NCBI GenBank assembly: GCA_902775475.1
Contig: CACYME010000002.1
Coordinates: 1 to 64,000 of the forward strand
Reading direction: 5' to 3'
Length of the DNA stretch: 64,000 nt
Source: an uncultured Prevotellaceae bacterium
Lineage (GTDB): Bacteria; Bacteroidota; Bacteroidia; Bacteroidales; Bacteroidaceae
The position numbers and the translations under genes are program-made. Every line of letters begins with the position of its first letter. The stretch's first letter is position 1. The notes below the pieces were generated by a model, which ran no database searches, was not told where the DNA came from, and saw only the letters and a list, made by a program, of their open reading frames with translations. Positions 17,001 to 24,303 of the stretch are shown here, in pieces.

Positions 17001-19166
17001 ATCAGCGACAACGACGGTATGGTTGATGTTTCATTCGACTTCCCCATAGAATGCTTCGGTGAAGACATTCCTCAGGAGGTGAGAGACCTCTTCAAGGAAG
17101 GCGAGAAGGGCGTGGTCATCAACACGCCGCAATACGGCCCCATGCGTGGTTTCCTGCTCAACATACCTTTTATTGCCCCCAACGGCGAGAACCATTTCAC
17201 CTTCAGGGTAAGCATGAAGAACGGAGGCACCGCCACCCAGGCCGGCATCGACATGGTCTATGGCTGCGGACAGCCCATGGGTGCCTACGAGGTGGACACC
17301 AGTAGCAGCCGCACCAAGGCAGGTGAACGCGATGAATGGGACGATATGCTGAACGTGCACGACCGCTGGGATAGTGGTCTGGCAGAATGTTTCGGAGAGT
17401 ATTTCTACGGCTGGTTCAAGGACACAGCCATGGGCTCCGTCCCCGTCGTGGGATGTGTGTACAACGTAGACAAGGTGCGCCTGGCATGGAAAGAGACGCA
17501 TTCCTGGGCTGTAGCTAACCTCGTTACAAACATTGCCGGGGCTGCCATCTCGTGCATCGGAACGGTGGCCGACATAGGCACCCTGGGTGGAAGCTGGATT
17601 CTGCATACTGCCGTAGAAGCGGTTTGGAACGGCATCTGCAATGTGGTGAGCGTGGCAGGATGCCTGGCCTCATCACAGAAGTACCGCCATCTGGTGGGTG
17701 TGCGCAGCTACGACCCCAACGAGATGATTGGCCCGTGGGGCCCCGACGAGGAGCGCCACTACATCAAGCCTATCCACCAGATGCCCTACATGATTACCTT
17801 CGAGAACAAGGCCTCGGCTTCGGCTCCCGCCAACGAGGTGTTCGTCACCGACACGCTCGACCTCTCGAAGCTCGATGCCGAGACCTTCAGCTTCAGCGGT
17901 TTCGGATGGGCCGACAACGCCTACACGGTGGGCGGCAGCGGCAACAAGGAATTCACGCGCGACATAGAATATAAGGTGAACGGCCACGACATCCTCGTGC
18001 GCGTCAGCGGACAGTTCGACCCGGAGACCGGCATTGCCCGCTGGGCCTTCGTCTCATTAGAGAAGAACGGCAACGAGCTCGACGACGTGATGAACGGCTT
18101 CCTGCTGCCCAACAACGACAACGGCGTGGGCGAGGGCTTCGTATCGTTCACCATCGAGCACAAGGCGAACCCCGCCAACGGCTCCTCCATCAGCAACAAG
18201 GCCACCATCGTCTTCGACGCTAACGAGCCCATCACGACCAACACCTACGTGAACACCTTCGACACAGACTATCCCACGTCGCGCGTAACGAAGGCCGAGG
18301 AGCAGGGCGACCAGCTCGTGGTCACCATCGAGGGTAGCGACAAGACCAGCGGCATCGACCACTACACGCTCTACGCCTTCATCAACGACAGCACCGAGCC
18401 CACGCTGCTGGCCACCGTGGCCGACGGTTCCGCCGCCAGCATCGCCTGCGAGCCCGGCACGAAGTACGGCCTCTGCGCTGTGGCCACCGACCGCGTGGGC
18501 TGGAATGAGGCGAAGGAGCTGAAGGCCGAGAAGACCATCACCATCGGCGGCTCGTCGGCCACCACCTACGCCCTGACCGTGGCCGATGCCGGCTATGCCA
18601 CCTTCTTCGACTCGCAGAACAACTACGCCCTGCCCGCAGGCCTGAAGGCCAGCACCGTGAGCGCAGTCAGCGGTGGCCGCCTCAGCTACAGTGCCCTCTC
18701 GGGCAGCATCGTGCCTAAGGGCACCGCCGTGCTCATCGAGGCCAGCGAGAAGAAGGCCGCCACCTACACCCTCACCAGCACCAGCGACGCCGCCACCTAT
18801 AGCGGAGAGAACCTGCTGCACGGCAGCGACGAGCCCACCACCACCGCCACCGACGGCCAGAACCTCTTCTACAAGCTGGCCTACGGCCCCAGCGGCACCT
18901 CGCTGGCACAGTCGTTCGGCTGGTTCTGGGGAGCACAGCAGGGAACCGCCTTCCGCATCGAGGGCCACCGCGCCTGGCTGGCCGTCCCGCAGGGAGCCGC
19001 CGCCCGCGCCTTCCTCATCGACGGCGAGGCCACCGATGCCGTCGAGTATGTTGCGATGCCATCGCAACCCACCGGACAGATGGTCGACCTGCAGGGCCGC
19101 CCCATCGACAAGCCCACACAGCCCGGCATCTACTTCCAGAACGGCCGCAAGATAGTCATCAGATAA
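14049..19166 (+). CDS. giant secreted Asp-box/LamG multidomain protein with T9SS-type tail
   Basis: A 1705-aa exported protein. A signal peptide (about 1-24, ending ALAA) is followed by a beta-propeller-like region with six Asp-box repeats of the sialidase/BNR type (RSTDAGKTWEE, SHDGGATFQ, SFDGGQTFN, SSDGGETIT, STDFGKTWT, SHDGGQTWE; about 80-420). A concanavalin/LamG-like domain follows (about 540-720, with TVECWVRI and WHHLALTYDS). A middle region of unknown fold precedes a module starting YDPNEMIGPWG with the SNKATIVFDANEPI turn seen in large surface proteins (about 1215-1395). The end, VDLQGRP then NGRKIVIR, resembles a T9SS sorting tail. Asp-boxes alone do not prove sialidase activity, and I see no full set of catalytic residues. 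It is followed after 19 nt by a lipoprotein gene. Function unknown, perhaps glycan binding. Confidence 0.85.
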   Translation: MQMKKTFKLFLALLVALPMNALAANEEQYVPSNWGGWKNLSLGTTDITYYTSDQLPMDVQVSGKTIHVAWIDWKPNAAGEYCLWYRRSTDAGKTWEEPRAVVKSTTMNMTDINYVGGNFGTNAKWMEVEGQDVYFVTIIKSVTSDEVEQSQLLYTYSHDGGATFQQRVLAESSQEEGFYKYRTFPYGRPHVEADGQTVVIAFQYSNNGYKTRVLTSFDGGQTFNNKLIDTTQELVDLKVSGRQWAVLGNDLYWNYNMLWGNVYISTSSDGGETITTQNVAPLVKDDTSWCSLEYMRGFNGQSFNYHAQMTLEGDVINVIFQGCAEDQGDPHPTNDRNHTIFRRSTDFGKTWTKAMYLPESKNTYCAIAAKGQNVYVLSTPNGPRMYHSHDGGQTWETQPRCFWNSQYSDNSNFYDLYLAPDDPTGQHVYLTACRGLLVESKDGFRTVHRNLALGYESWYGGRGNNHSLTVRLDSEGTEHWVMNYQAPYKPFDPYFWSIVYRRNDPAPATTGQEMALDISVPETRLINYPLTNVTIPMTPSIMETREAMTVECWVRIDKRSGGTHEIAALSNSNPNHGGSIYRGGWYIEAHEDGNQGYSFYAGLSTDLSVDAKGKEVWDRWRYRVTEEGTWHHLALTYDSRVEQDNIRFYVDGLLMGTQTERGPVAMGNNPIVIGPNIVGDYHVNETYVDNFALYSRALSHEEIMQHIYARPDAKDKDCRLLLTFDGSLQDQSQYHNDPAPLLENYLKAHDGIRPPHPEFTLTKDLTGQTIYMTDMTQDGQAYQWIKPDPWNLNRFDKYSTSKNHHEKQDVSGHPGQYNYWMIAKGDGKTTNAYVATQQSILVGGLSRVFPDAAAPSDAVRLRIQGGYSLTYSKQPKVVLKQGTLEIEGKWLIDRDYNSSKVTSPTDLAEAQFDLREAKLGHYDVIVANDTLKNGFELLKGDGYPDVLVEVSGRDKMLWGKYQQYSIDFANRSNVAAYNIPFFLFISDNDGMVDVSFDFPIECFGEDIPQEVRDLFKEGEKGVVINTPQYGPMRGFLLNIPFIAPNGENHFTFRVSMKNGGTATQAGIDMVYGCGQPMGAYEVDTSSSRTKAGERDEWDDMLNVHDRWDSGLAECFGEYFYGWFKDTAMGSVPVVGCVYNVDKVRLAWKETHSWAVANLVTNIAGAAISCIGTVADIGTLGGSWILHTAVEAVWNGICNVVSVAGCLASSQKYRHLVGVRSYDPNEMIGPWGPDEERHYIKPIHQMPYMITFENKASASAPANEVFVTDTLDLSKLDAETFSFSGFGWADNAYTVGGSGNKEFTRDIEYKVNGHDILVRVSGQFDPETGIARWAFVSLEKNGNELDDVMNGFLLPNNDNGVGEGFVSFTIEHKANPANGSSISNKATIVFDANEPITTNTYVNTFDTDYPTSRVTKAEEQGDQLVVTIEGSDKTSGIDHYTLYAFINDSTEPTLLATVADGSAASIACEPGTKYGLCAVATDRVGWNEAKELKAEKTITIGGSSATTYALTVADAGYATFFDSQNNYALPAGLKASTVSAVSGGRLSYSALSGSIVPKGTAVLIEASEKKAATYTLTSTSDAATYSGENLLHGSDEPTTTATDGQNLFYKLAYGPSGTSLAQSFGWFWGAQQGTAFRIEGHRAWLAVPQGAAARAFLIDGEATDAVEYVAMPSQPTGQMVDLQGRPIDKPTQPGIYFQNGRKIVIR
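19050..19068. repeat. 19-bp palindrome in the tail-linker of the giant secreted protein
   Basis: Perfect arms GTTGCGATG and CATCGCAAC around one base, inside coding sequence just before the T9SS-type tail. It shares the GTTGCG half with the palindromes at 9153, 46179 and 61814. Confidence 0.6.
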
Positions 19167-19185
19167 CCCTCAAAACCCCATCATT

Positions 19186-19638
19186 ATGAAAACCAATGCA
19201 TTTCTTTATATAGCCCTCGCTGCCGCGCTGGCCCTCACGGCCTGCGGTGGCGGCGACGACCCCGACGAGCCCACGCCCCAGCCACCCACGCCCACGCAGC
19301 CGAAAGGCAAGCACCTCACGCAGCAGTGCGACATGCCTGCCGATGCCTCCGAGATTACCATCCGCCTGCAGGGCCTGAGCAGCGAGGTCAGCCGCAAGAG
19401 TGGCTCCGCCTCGTGGCTCACCACCACCCTCGTGCCCTACACCAGCGGCACGCCGGAGGTGACCGTGGCCTGCACGCAGAACCTCACCACCGCGACGCGC
19501 TCGCAGGAAGTGACCTTCATCGCCACCAACGACACGCTGGTGCTCAACGTGCGCCAGGCCGTCTACGCCGGCGGCACCGACGTGAACAACCCCAGCGACA
19601 CGCCCACCGACCAGCCAGCCTACAGCCGCGGCATATAG
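19186..19638 (+). CDS. BACON-like domain lipoprotein
   Basis: A 150-aa lipoprotein. Residues 1-20 form a type II signal peptide with lipobox LTAC (Cys20), followed by a Gly/Asp-rich and Pro-rich linker (GGGDDPDEPTPQPPTPTQP). The acidic residues after the cysteine resemble surface-export signals of Bacteroidetes lipoproteins. Residues about 55-128 look like one BACON domain (SASWLTTTLVP, TATRSQEVTFIATNDTLVLNVRQA), a fold found in carbohydrate-active and surface proteins of this phylum. It lies 19 nt after the giant secreted protein and is probably co-expressed with it. Function unknown. Confidence 0.75.
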   Translation: MKTNAFLYIALAAALALTACGGGDDPDEPTPQPPTPTQPKGKHLTQQCDMPADASEITIRLQGLSSEVSRKSGSASWLTTTLVPYTSGTPEVTVACTQNLTTATRSQEVTFIATNDTLVLNVRQAVYAGGTDVNNPSDTPTDQPAYSRGI

Positions 19639-19811
19639 CCTGTTCCTGCGGTGCTGACCTTTTTCAACGGACGCAAGTCTCATGTAATGAATCTGCGGCG
19701 TTGCCTTTTTCTCATTGAAAACATGAGCAAAGGGCAACGCCTCAGATTGGCGATGGATAGGATGACGCAAAAAAAGGCCTTACTTTTCTTGAAAACTCGA
19801 AATCTTTTTCG

Positions 19812-19820
19812 TATCTTTGC
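19812..19820 (+). promoter_or_regulatory. -7 box, kelch-AraC regulator gene
   Basis: TATCTTTGC, 13 nt before the ATG at 19834 and 37 nt before the ATG at 19858. It rules out starts further upstream. Confidence 0.75.
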
Positions 19821-19833
19821 AAGCAAAAGGAAG

Positions 19834-21675
19834 ATGAACCAATACAGACCTATCCCCATGCAGCGAATCATTCTCTCTACGCTCCTCATATTCCTGACCA
19901 TCGCCCACCTCAGTGCGGCGGCACCCGACAACAGCCCTGCGGCATGCCCTCTGGTGAAAATCGAGGTCCAGCAGTTGCCACCGATGAACGTGCCCCGCAC
20001 CGGCCATCATGCGCTGCTGCTCGGCGATGGCGAGCTGACGGTCTTCGGCGGCCACACCACAGGCTTCATTCCCACGCCGACGGCAGAATATCTGCGCGAC
20101 GGCGAGTGGCACCAGTTGCCCATGCTCTACCCCCACGACAACGCCACGGCGGTGCTGCTCTCTTCGGGCAGCGTCCTGCTGGCCGGCGGCCACGAGAAGA
20201 ACCTCGGCGTGGGCCAGACGTGGGAGTCGGAGATGTACTATCCCGCCGAGCATTGCTTCGAGGCCTTCGACTGCATGTTCACGAAGCGAGCGCTGGCCAC
20301 CGGGCTGGAGCTCGACAGCGGTCGCGTGGTCATTTCCGGCAATCACTATGCTAATGACAATACGGAGCTGTTCGACTGCCGCAGTCACCGTTTCCTATCG
20401 CCTACGCCCGTCACGTCGTACCGCTGCAATCCCTACATCTTCCCTACCAGCGATGGCGATGTCATCATTGTCAGCAACTTCGATGAGCACGACCTTCCCC
20501 ACGATACCATCTGGGCAGACCGCCTGCGGGGCAAGCCTTTCCGCGTGCCGCTACTGGAGACCTGGCGGCTGCTGTCGGCACAGCAGAATGGCGGCATGGA
20601 CGGCTGTCGCATCAGCGACGGGCCCCGCCAAGGCACCGCATCGGCAAGCCAGTTGGGAGCCTACCTCATGCCTGCCACCGACGGCAGCGGACAGCTGGCC
20701 TTCGTGCAGGTGCAGGACACGGTGTTCACGCTGCTGCCCACCGACTGTCCCGTGCCGATGGTCAGCCCCTGGGACAGCATCGTCTATGGTGCTCCCATCG
20801 TCGCCGACCGCCAGGCCCGCCGGGCCTACACTGTGGGAATCAACAAAAGCGGCAATGTGCAGAACGACAAACAGCGTCTCTACGTGCTTTGCGTAGACTA
20901 CGCCCAGCAACCTGCCCACCTGACGCTCTACTACACCGACCCACTGGACTCCTGCCCGATTACCTCTACGACGACCCTGCTCGACGACGGCAATCTGGTG
21001 GTGACGGGCGGCAACCTGCAGAACAGTAACTTCAGCCCTACCGATGGCGTATGGCTGCTGCAGGTCAACGGCCAGGCTGCCACTGCTTCTGCCCACGGCT
21101 CAGGTTTGTGGCTGTGGGGGCTTTTTGCGGTAGGCATGCTGGCACTGCTGGGCATCGGCATTCTGTTCGTCCGCCTCAAACGGGACACAGACGGACACAG
21201 ACATCAAGGAACGAACAGCGAAAAAATGGAAACGGACGAACTCGGCCCTGCACTGGCTACTAATGAGAACGGCAGGCAAAGCCCTTCAATGGCCGCGGAA
21301 GATAGTCTGTGCTCATCCGTGGATAGTTCATCGAAGGACACGACAGAGGAGCTGATGGAGAGCATACGTCACCTGATGGAAGAGGAGCGCCTCTTCTTAG
21401 ACAGCGAGCTGAAAGTGCTCGACATTGCCCACCACCTGGGCATTCACCGCAATCAGGTGTCAGAATGTATCAACACCCAAACCGGCTACACTTTCGCGCA
21501 GTTCGTTGCCATCTACCGAACGAACTACGCCAAGCAACTGCTTCATGAGCATCCTGACTTGAAGGTGTCTTCCATCTGGAGGGAATCAGGCTTCGCCAAC
21601 GAAACCTCGTTCTTCCGCACCTTCAAGACCCTGACGGGCAAGACGCCCAATGAATGGCGGGCGCAGCTCACCTGA
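19834..21675 (+). CDS. membrane-spanning regulator: kelch-like sensor plus AraC-type DNA-binding domain
   Basis: A 613-aa one-component regulator. A signal peptide/anchor (IILSTLLIFLTIAHLSAAA) is followed by a periplasmic beta-propeller-like domain with kelch-type repeats (GDGELTVFGGHTTGF, SSGSVLLAGGHEKN, DSGRVVISGNHYAN, DDGNLVVTGGNLQN), one membrane helix (about 424-447, WLWGLFAVGMLALLGIGILF), a cytoplasmic linker, and an AraC/XylS helix-turn-helix (about 522-609, ending RTFKTLTGKTPNEWRAQL). There is no kinase or receiver domain, so signal passes straight from propeller to DNA. The linker is partly encoded by an inverted-repeat element (21178-21340). The start could also be ATG 19858, which gives a more usual leader length and a clean signal peptide. 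The effector and target genes are unknown; the neighbouring secreted protein is one possibility. Confidence 0.85.
   Translation: MNQYRPIPMQRIILSTLLIFLTIAHLSAAAPDNSPAACPLVKIEVQQLPPMNVPRTGHHALLLGDGELTVFGGHTTGFIPTPTAEYLRDGEWHQLPMLYPHDNATAVLLSSGSVLLAGGHEKNLGVGQTWESEMYYPAEHCFEAFDCMFTKRALATGLELDSGRVVISGNHYANDNTELFDCRSHRFLSPTPVTSYRCNPYIFPTSDGDVIIVSNFDEHDLPHDTIWADRLRGKPFRVPLLETWRLLSAQQNGGMDGCRISDGPRQGTASASQLGAYLMPATDGSGQLAFVQVQDTVFTLLPTDCPVPMVSPWDSIVYGAPIVADRQARRAYTVGINKSGNVQNDKQRLYVLCVDYAQQPAHLTLYYTDPLDSCPITSTTTLLDDGNLVVTGGNLQNSNFSPTDGVWLLQVNGQAATASAHGSGLWLWGLFAVGMLALLGIGILFVRLKRDTDGHRHQGTNSEKMETDELGPALATNENGRQSPSMAAEDSLCSSVDSSSKDTTEELMESIRHLMEEERLFLDSELKVLDIAHHLGIHRNQVSECINTQTGYTFAQFVAIYRTNYAKQLLHEHPDLKVSSIWRESGFANETSFFRTFKTLTGKTPNEWRAQLT
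21178..21340. repeat. ACAGACGGACAC inverted-repeat element in the regulator linker
   Basis: Left half GGGACACAGACGGACACAGA, right half near 21305 with GTCTGTGCTCATCCGTGG. The two are partly complementary and enclose unique sequence. It encodes a hydrophilic linker between membrane helix and DNA-binding domain. Confidence 0.5.
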
Positions 21676-21689
21676 CAGCCCTACTTTGT

Positions 21690-21815
21690 ATAAACAACGA
21701 ATTATACGAATTAAAACGAATTGCTGCGCATTGAAACAACGAATTATACGAATTAAAACGAATTGCTGCGCATTGAAATTCGTTTAATTCGTATAATTCG
21801 TTGTTAAAAAAGACG
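21690..21815. repeat. tandem and inverted AACGAATTATACGAATT element between convergent genes
   Basis: A 43-nt unit (starting AACAACGAATTATACG and ending GCTGCGCATTGAA) occurs twice in tandem, then its inverse (ATTCGTTTAATTCGTATAAT, then TCGTTGTT) follows. It lies between the convergent regulator and cysS genes and can form a long hairpin, so it may terminate both. Confidence 0.85.
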
Positions 21816-21846
21816 ATGTTTGTGTAGACAAACCTTGATTTGCAAC

Positions 21847-23373
21847 TTATTTGTTCAGCTTCCAGGTGACGCCGTCCTTGGTGTCCTTCACCTCGAAGCC
21901 GGCGGCAGCCAGCTCGTCGCGTATCTGGTCGCTGGTGGCCCAGTCCTTGGCAGCCTTGGCCTTGGCACGCAGGGCAAGCACCATGTCAACGACACGTCCG
22001 AAGGCTTCCTCGCGCTCGCTGCTGTTCTCCGCACCAAACGTTGAAGAACCGTGGCTCAGTCCGAGGATGTCCTCGCAGAAAAGGTGCATCACCTCCTTCA
22101 GCTCCTTCAGGCAGTCAGGGCAGATGGTGGCCTTGTGGTCCACGAGACGGTTCACCACCGTGGCGGCCTCGAAGAGCAGACTGATGACCTGCGGCGTGGC
22201 CAGGTCGTCGTTCATGGCGTCGTAGCAGCGCTGGCGGAGGGTCTTCACCACGCTTTCGGTCTCAACGTCGCACTGCTGGGGTTTGTCGTCATGGCATGAC
22301 GACATGCTCGACAGGCGGTCGAGATCGGCGAGGGCGTTCTGCAGCTTCTCCAGTCCCTTCTCGGCAGCCTGCAGGGCCTCATCGCTGAAGTCGACGGTGC
22401 CACGGTAGTGGGCAGAGAGGATGAAGAAGCGGATGGTCATGGGCGAATAGGGCTTCGTCAGCAGCTCGTGCTGACCAGTGAAGAACTGCTCGAGCGTGAT
22501 GAAGTTGCCAAGCGACTTGCCCATCTTCTGCCCGTTGATGGTAATCATGTTGTTGTGCATCCAGTACTTCACGGCCTGATGGCCCATCGAGGCCTGCGCC
22601 TGAGCTATCTCGCACTCGTGATGGGGGAATACGAGGTCCATGCCGCCGCCGTGGATGTCGAACTGCTCACCCAGGTACTTGCGGCCCATGGCGGTGCACT
22701 CGCAGTGCCAGCCGGGGAAGCCGTCGCTCCAGGGCGATGGCCAGCGCATGATGTGCTCGGGCTGCGCCTTCTTCCACAGGGCGAAGTCGGCCTGATGGCG
22801 TTTCTCGCCCACGCCGTCGAGCTCGCGGCTGGCGTCCTTCACGTTCTCCAAGGAGCGACCGCTGAGGATGCCATACTGATATTTCTTGTTATAGGCCTCA
22901 ATGTCGAAGTAGATGGAACCGTTCGACTCGTAGGCAAAGCCGTTGTCCAGAATCTGCTGCACCAACTGCTGCTGCTCGATGATGTGCCCCGTGGCGCATG
23001 GCTCTATCGAGGGGCGTTCCACGCCCATGGCGTCCATGGCCTGATGGTAGCGGCGGGTGTAGTACTGGGCTATCTCCATCGGCTCCAGCTGCTCCAGGCG
23101 TGCCTTCTTGGCAATCTTGTCCTCGCCCTCATCGGCATCGTGCTCCAGATGCCCCACGTCGGTGATGTTTCGCACGTAGCGCACCTTATAGCCCAGGTGC
23201 TTCAGGTAGCGGAACAGCACATCGAAGGTGATGGCGGGACGGGCGTGGCCCAGATGGGGGTCGCCGTAGACGGTGGGACCGCAGACGTACATACCCACGT
23301 GGGGGGCGTTAATCGGCTCGAAGCGCTCCTTCTGGCGCGTCAGCGTATTGTAGATGACAAGTTTCGATTCCAT
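21847..23373 (-). CDS. cysS: cysteinyl-tRNA synthetase
   Basis: Charges tRNA-Cys with cysteine in the cytoplasm. Start chosen at ATG 23373 (508 aa), because the -7 box at 23406-23414 overlaps any longer start. Class I motifs are the HIGH-type HLGH (40-43) and the KMSKS-type KMGKS (about 284). Zinc-site residues are visible in YVCGPTVYG (C31), WHCECTAM and FPHHECE. Residues about 355-375 ([19 protein letters not shown]) are encoded round a perfect 21-bp palindrome and look like an inserted loop between the catalytic and anticodon-binding parts. Single-copy housekeeping gene. Confidence 0.96.
   Translation of the reverse strand: MESKLVIYNTLTRQKERFEPINAPHVGMYVCGPTVYGDPHLGHARPAITFDVLFRYLKHLGYKVRYVRNITDVGHLEHDADEGEDKIAKKARLEQLEPMEIAQYYTRRYHQAMDAMGVERPSIEPCATGHIIEQQQLVQQILDNGFAYESNGSIYFDIEAYNKKYQYGILSGRSLENVKDASRELDGVGEKRHQADFALWKKAQPEHIMRWPSPWSDGFPGWHCECTAMGRKYLGEQFDIHGGGMDLVFPHHECEIAQAQASMGHQAVKYWMHNNMITINGQKMGKSLGNFITLEQFFTGQHELLTKPYSPMTIRFFILSAHYRGTVDFSDEALQAAEKGLEKLQNALADLDRLSSMSSCHDDKPQQCDVETESVVKTLRQRCYDAMNDDLATPQVISLLFEAATVVNRLVDHKATICPDCLKELKEVMHLFCEDILGLSHGSSTFGAENSSEREEAFGRVVDMVLALRAKAKAAKDWATSDQIRDELAAAGFEVKDTKDGVTWKLNK
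22284..22304. repeat. 21-bp palindrome inside cysS
   Basis: Perfect arms TGTCGTCATG and CATGACGACA around one base. It encodes a polar loop (SSMSSCHDD). Confidence 0.65.
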
Positions 23374-23405
23374 GTTCTTTGCTTTGCTTTTTTTCGTTAC
23401 AGACT

Positions 23406-23414
23406 GCAAAGTTA
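23406..23414 (-). promoter_or_regulatory. -7 box, cysS
   Basis: TAACTTTGC on the minus strand, 33 nt before the start codon at 23373. Confidence 0.75.
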
Positions 23415-23496
23415 CGAATAAGCCGCCAAAACACCAAAAAAATACGGCCGTTTTTTCCTCCCTCCACCCTTATTTTATGCGTTGACATCGAAGGCT

Positions 23497-23712
23497 CCCC
23501 CTGTTCTCAGCAGGGAAGGCAGCGGCCGCTGCCATTGTTTTTCCCGCCCGCTGCCATTATTGGCAGCGGCCGCTGCCAATATCGTCCCCGTCCGCTGCCA
23601 ACGAAAAAGGCGATGCCTTTTTCCCACTCCGGCATGGCCTGGTCCCCATTTGTCGCCGCCTTTTTCCCCTCATCCCTGCTGCCGCTTTGGGGAAACGAGA
23701 GGTCTTTCGAGC
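23497..23712. repeat. GC-rich dispersed repeat, copy 2
   Basis: Second copy of the repeat at 1-190. It holds two perfect 16-bp palindromes GGCAGCGGCCGCTGCC, one of them in a segment that copy 1 lacks, and a GAAAAAGGC/GCCTTTTTC hairpin. It lies between the cysS and Lrp-family promoters. Confidence 0.9.
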
Positions 23713-23761
23713 AGAAACAGCATTTCTTTCTGCAAAGTTTTGCCATCTCGGAAAATTTTCC

Positions 23762-23770
23762 TAATTTTGC
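23762..23770 (+). promoter_or_regulatory. -7 box, Lrp-family regulator operon
   Basis: TAATTTTGC, 65 nt before the ATG at 23835. Confidence 0.7.
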
Positions 23771-23834
23771 AGCGCCTGACGGCGATTTCGTTCCGCCCGC
23801 CGGGCTTTGCATCAACATTTGTTTTTCGCTGACA

Positions 23835-24299
23835 ATGACCTACACACTTGACGAAACCGACCTGCAGCTGCTGCGCACGCTGCAACGCAACGCAAAGCTG
23901 ACCACAAAGGAGCTGGCCGAGGCCGTGCACCTGACGCCGACGCCCGTCTTCGAGCGGCAGAAGCGGCTGGAGCGCCTGGGATTCATAAGGAAATACGTGG
24001 CCGTGCTCGACCCCGAACGGCTGGGGCAGGGGCTGCTGGTGTTCTGCCGCGTGAAGCTGAAGCAGATGAACCGCGAGATTGCCGAAGCCTTCGTTCGCCG
24101 CATACAGCGCATACCCGAGGTGACCGAGTGCTACAACATCTCGGGCGAATACGACTACCTTCTTAAAATACGTGCGCGCGACATGAAGCAATATCAGGAG
24201 TTTGTGCTCAACAAGCTGGGCGCCATTGAGAGCCTCGGCTCGTTAGAGAGCACTTTCGTCATGGCCGAGGTGAAGAACGAACAGGGCATCAACGTTTGA
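23835..24299 (+). CDS. Lrp/AsnC-family transcriptional regulator
   Basis: A 154-aa feast/famine regulator. Residues about 5-55 form the helix-turn-helix (DLQLLRTLQRNAKLTTKELA, RQKRLERLGFI) and about 65-145 the RAM ligand-binding domain (CYNISGEYDYLLKIRARDM is the typical turn). Start chosen at ATG 23835, since the longer open frame runs back through repeat copy 2 and past the promoter at 23762-23770. These regulators usually sense an amino acid; which one is not visible. It ends 4 nt before the sulfatase-fold membrane enzyme, so the two are co-transcribed. Confidence 0.92.
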   Translation: MTYTLDETDLQLLRTLQRNAKLTTKELAEAVHLTPTPVFERQKRLERLGFIRKYVAVLDPERLGQGLLVFCRVKLKQMNREIAEAFVRRIQRIPEVTECYNISGEYDYLLKIRARDMKQYQEFVLNKLGAIESLGSLESTFVMAEVKNEQGINV

Positions 24300-24303
24300 C
24301 AGC

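Noticed and set aside
14049..19166. Calling the giant Asp-box protein a sialidase
   Set aside because: Asp-boxes are structural and occur in many propellers; the arginine triad and catalytic Tyr/Glu pair could not be identified.
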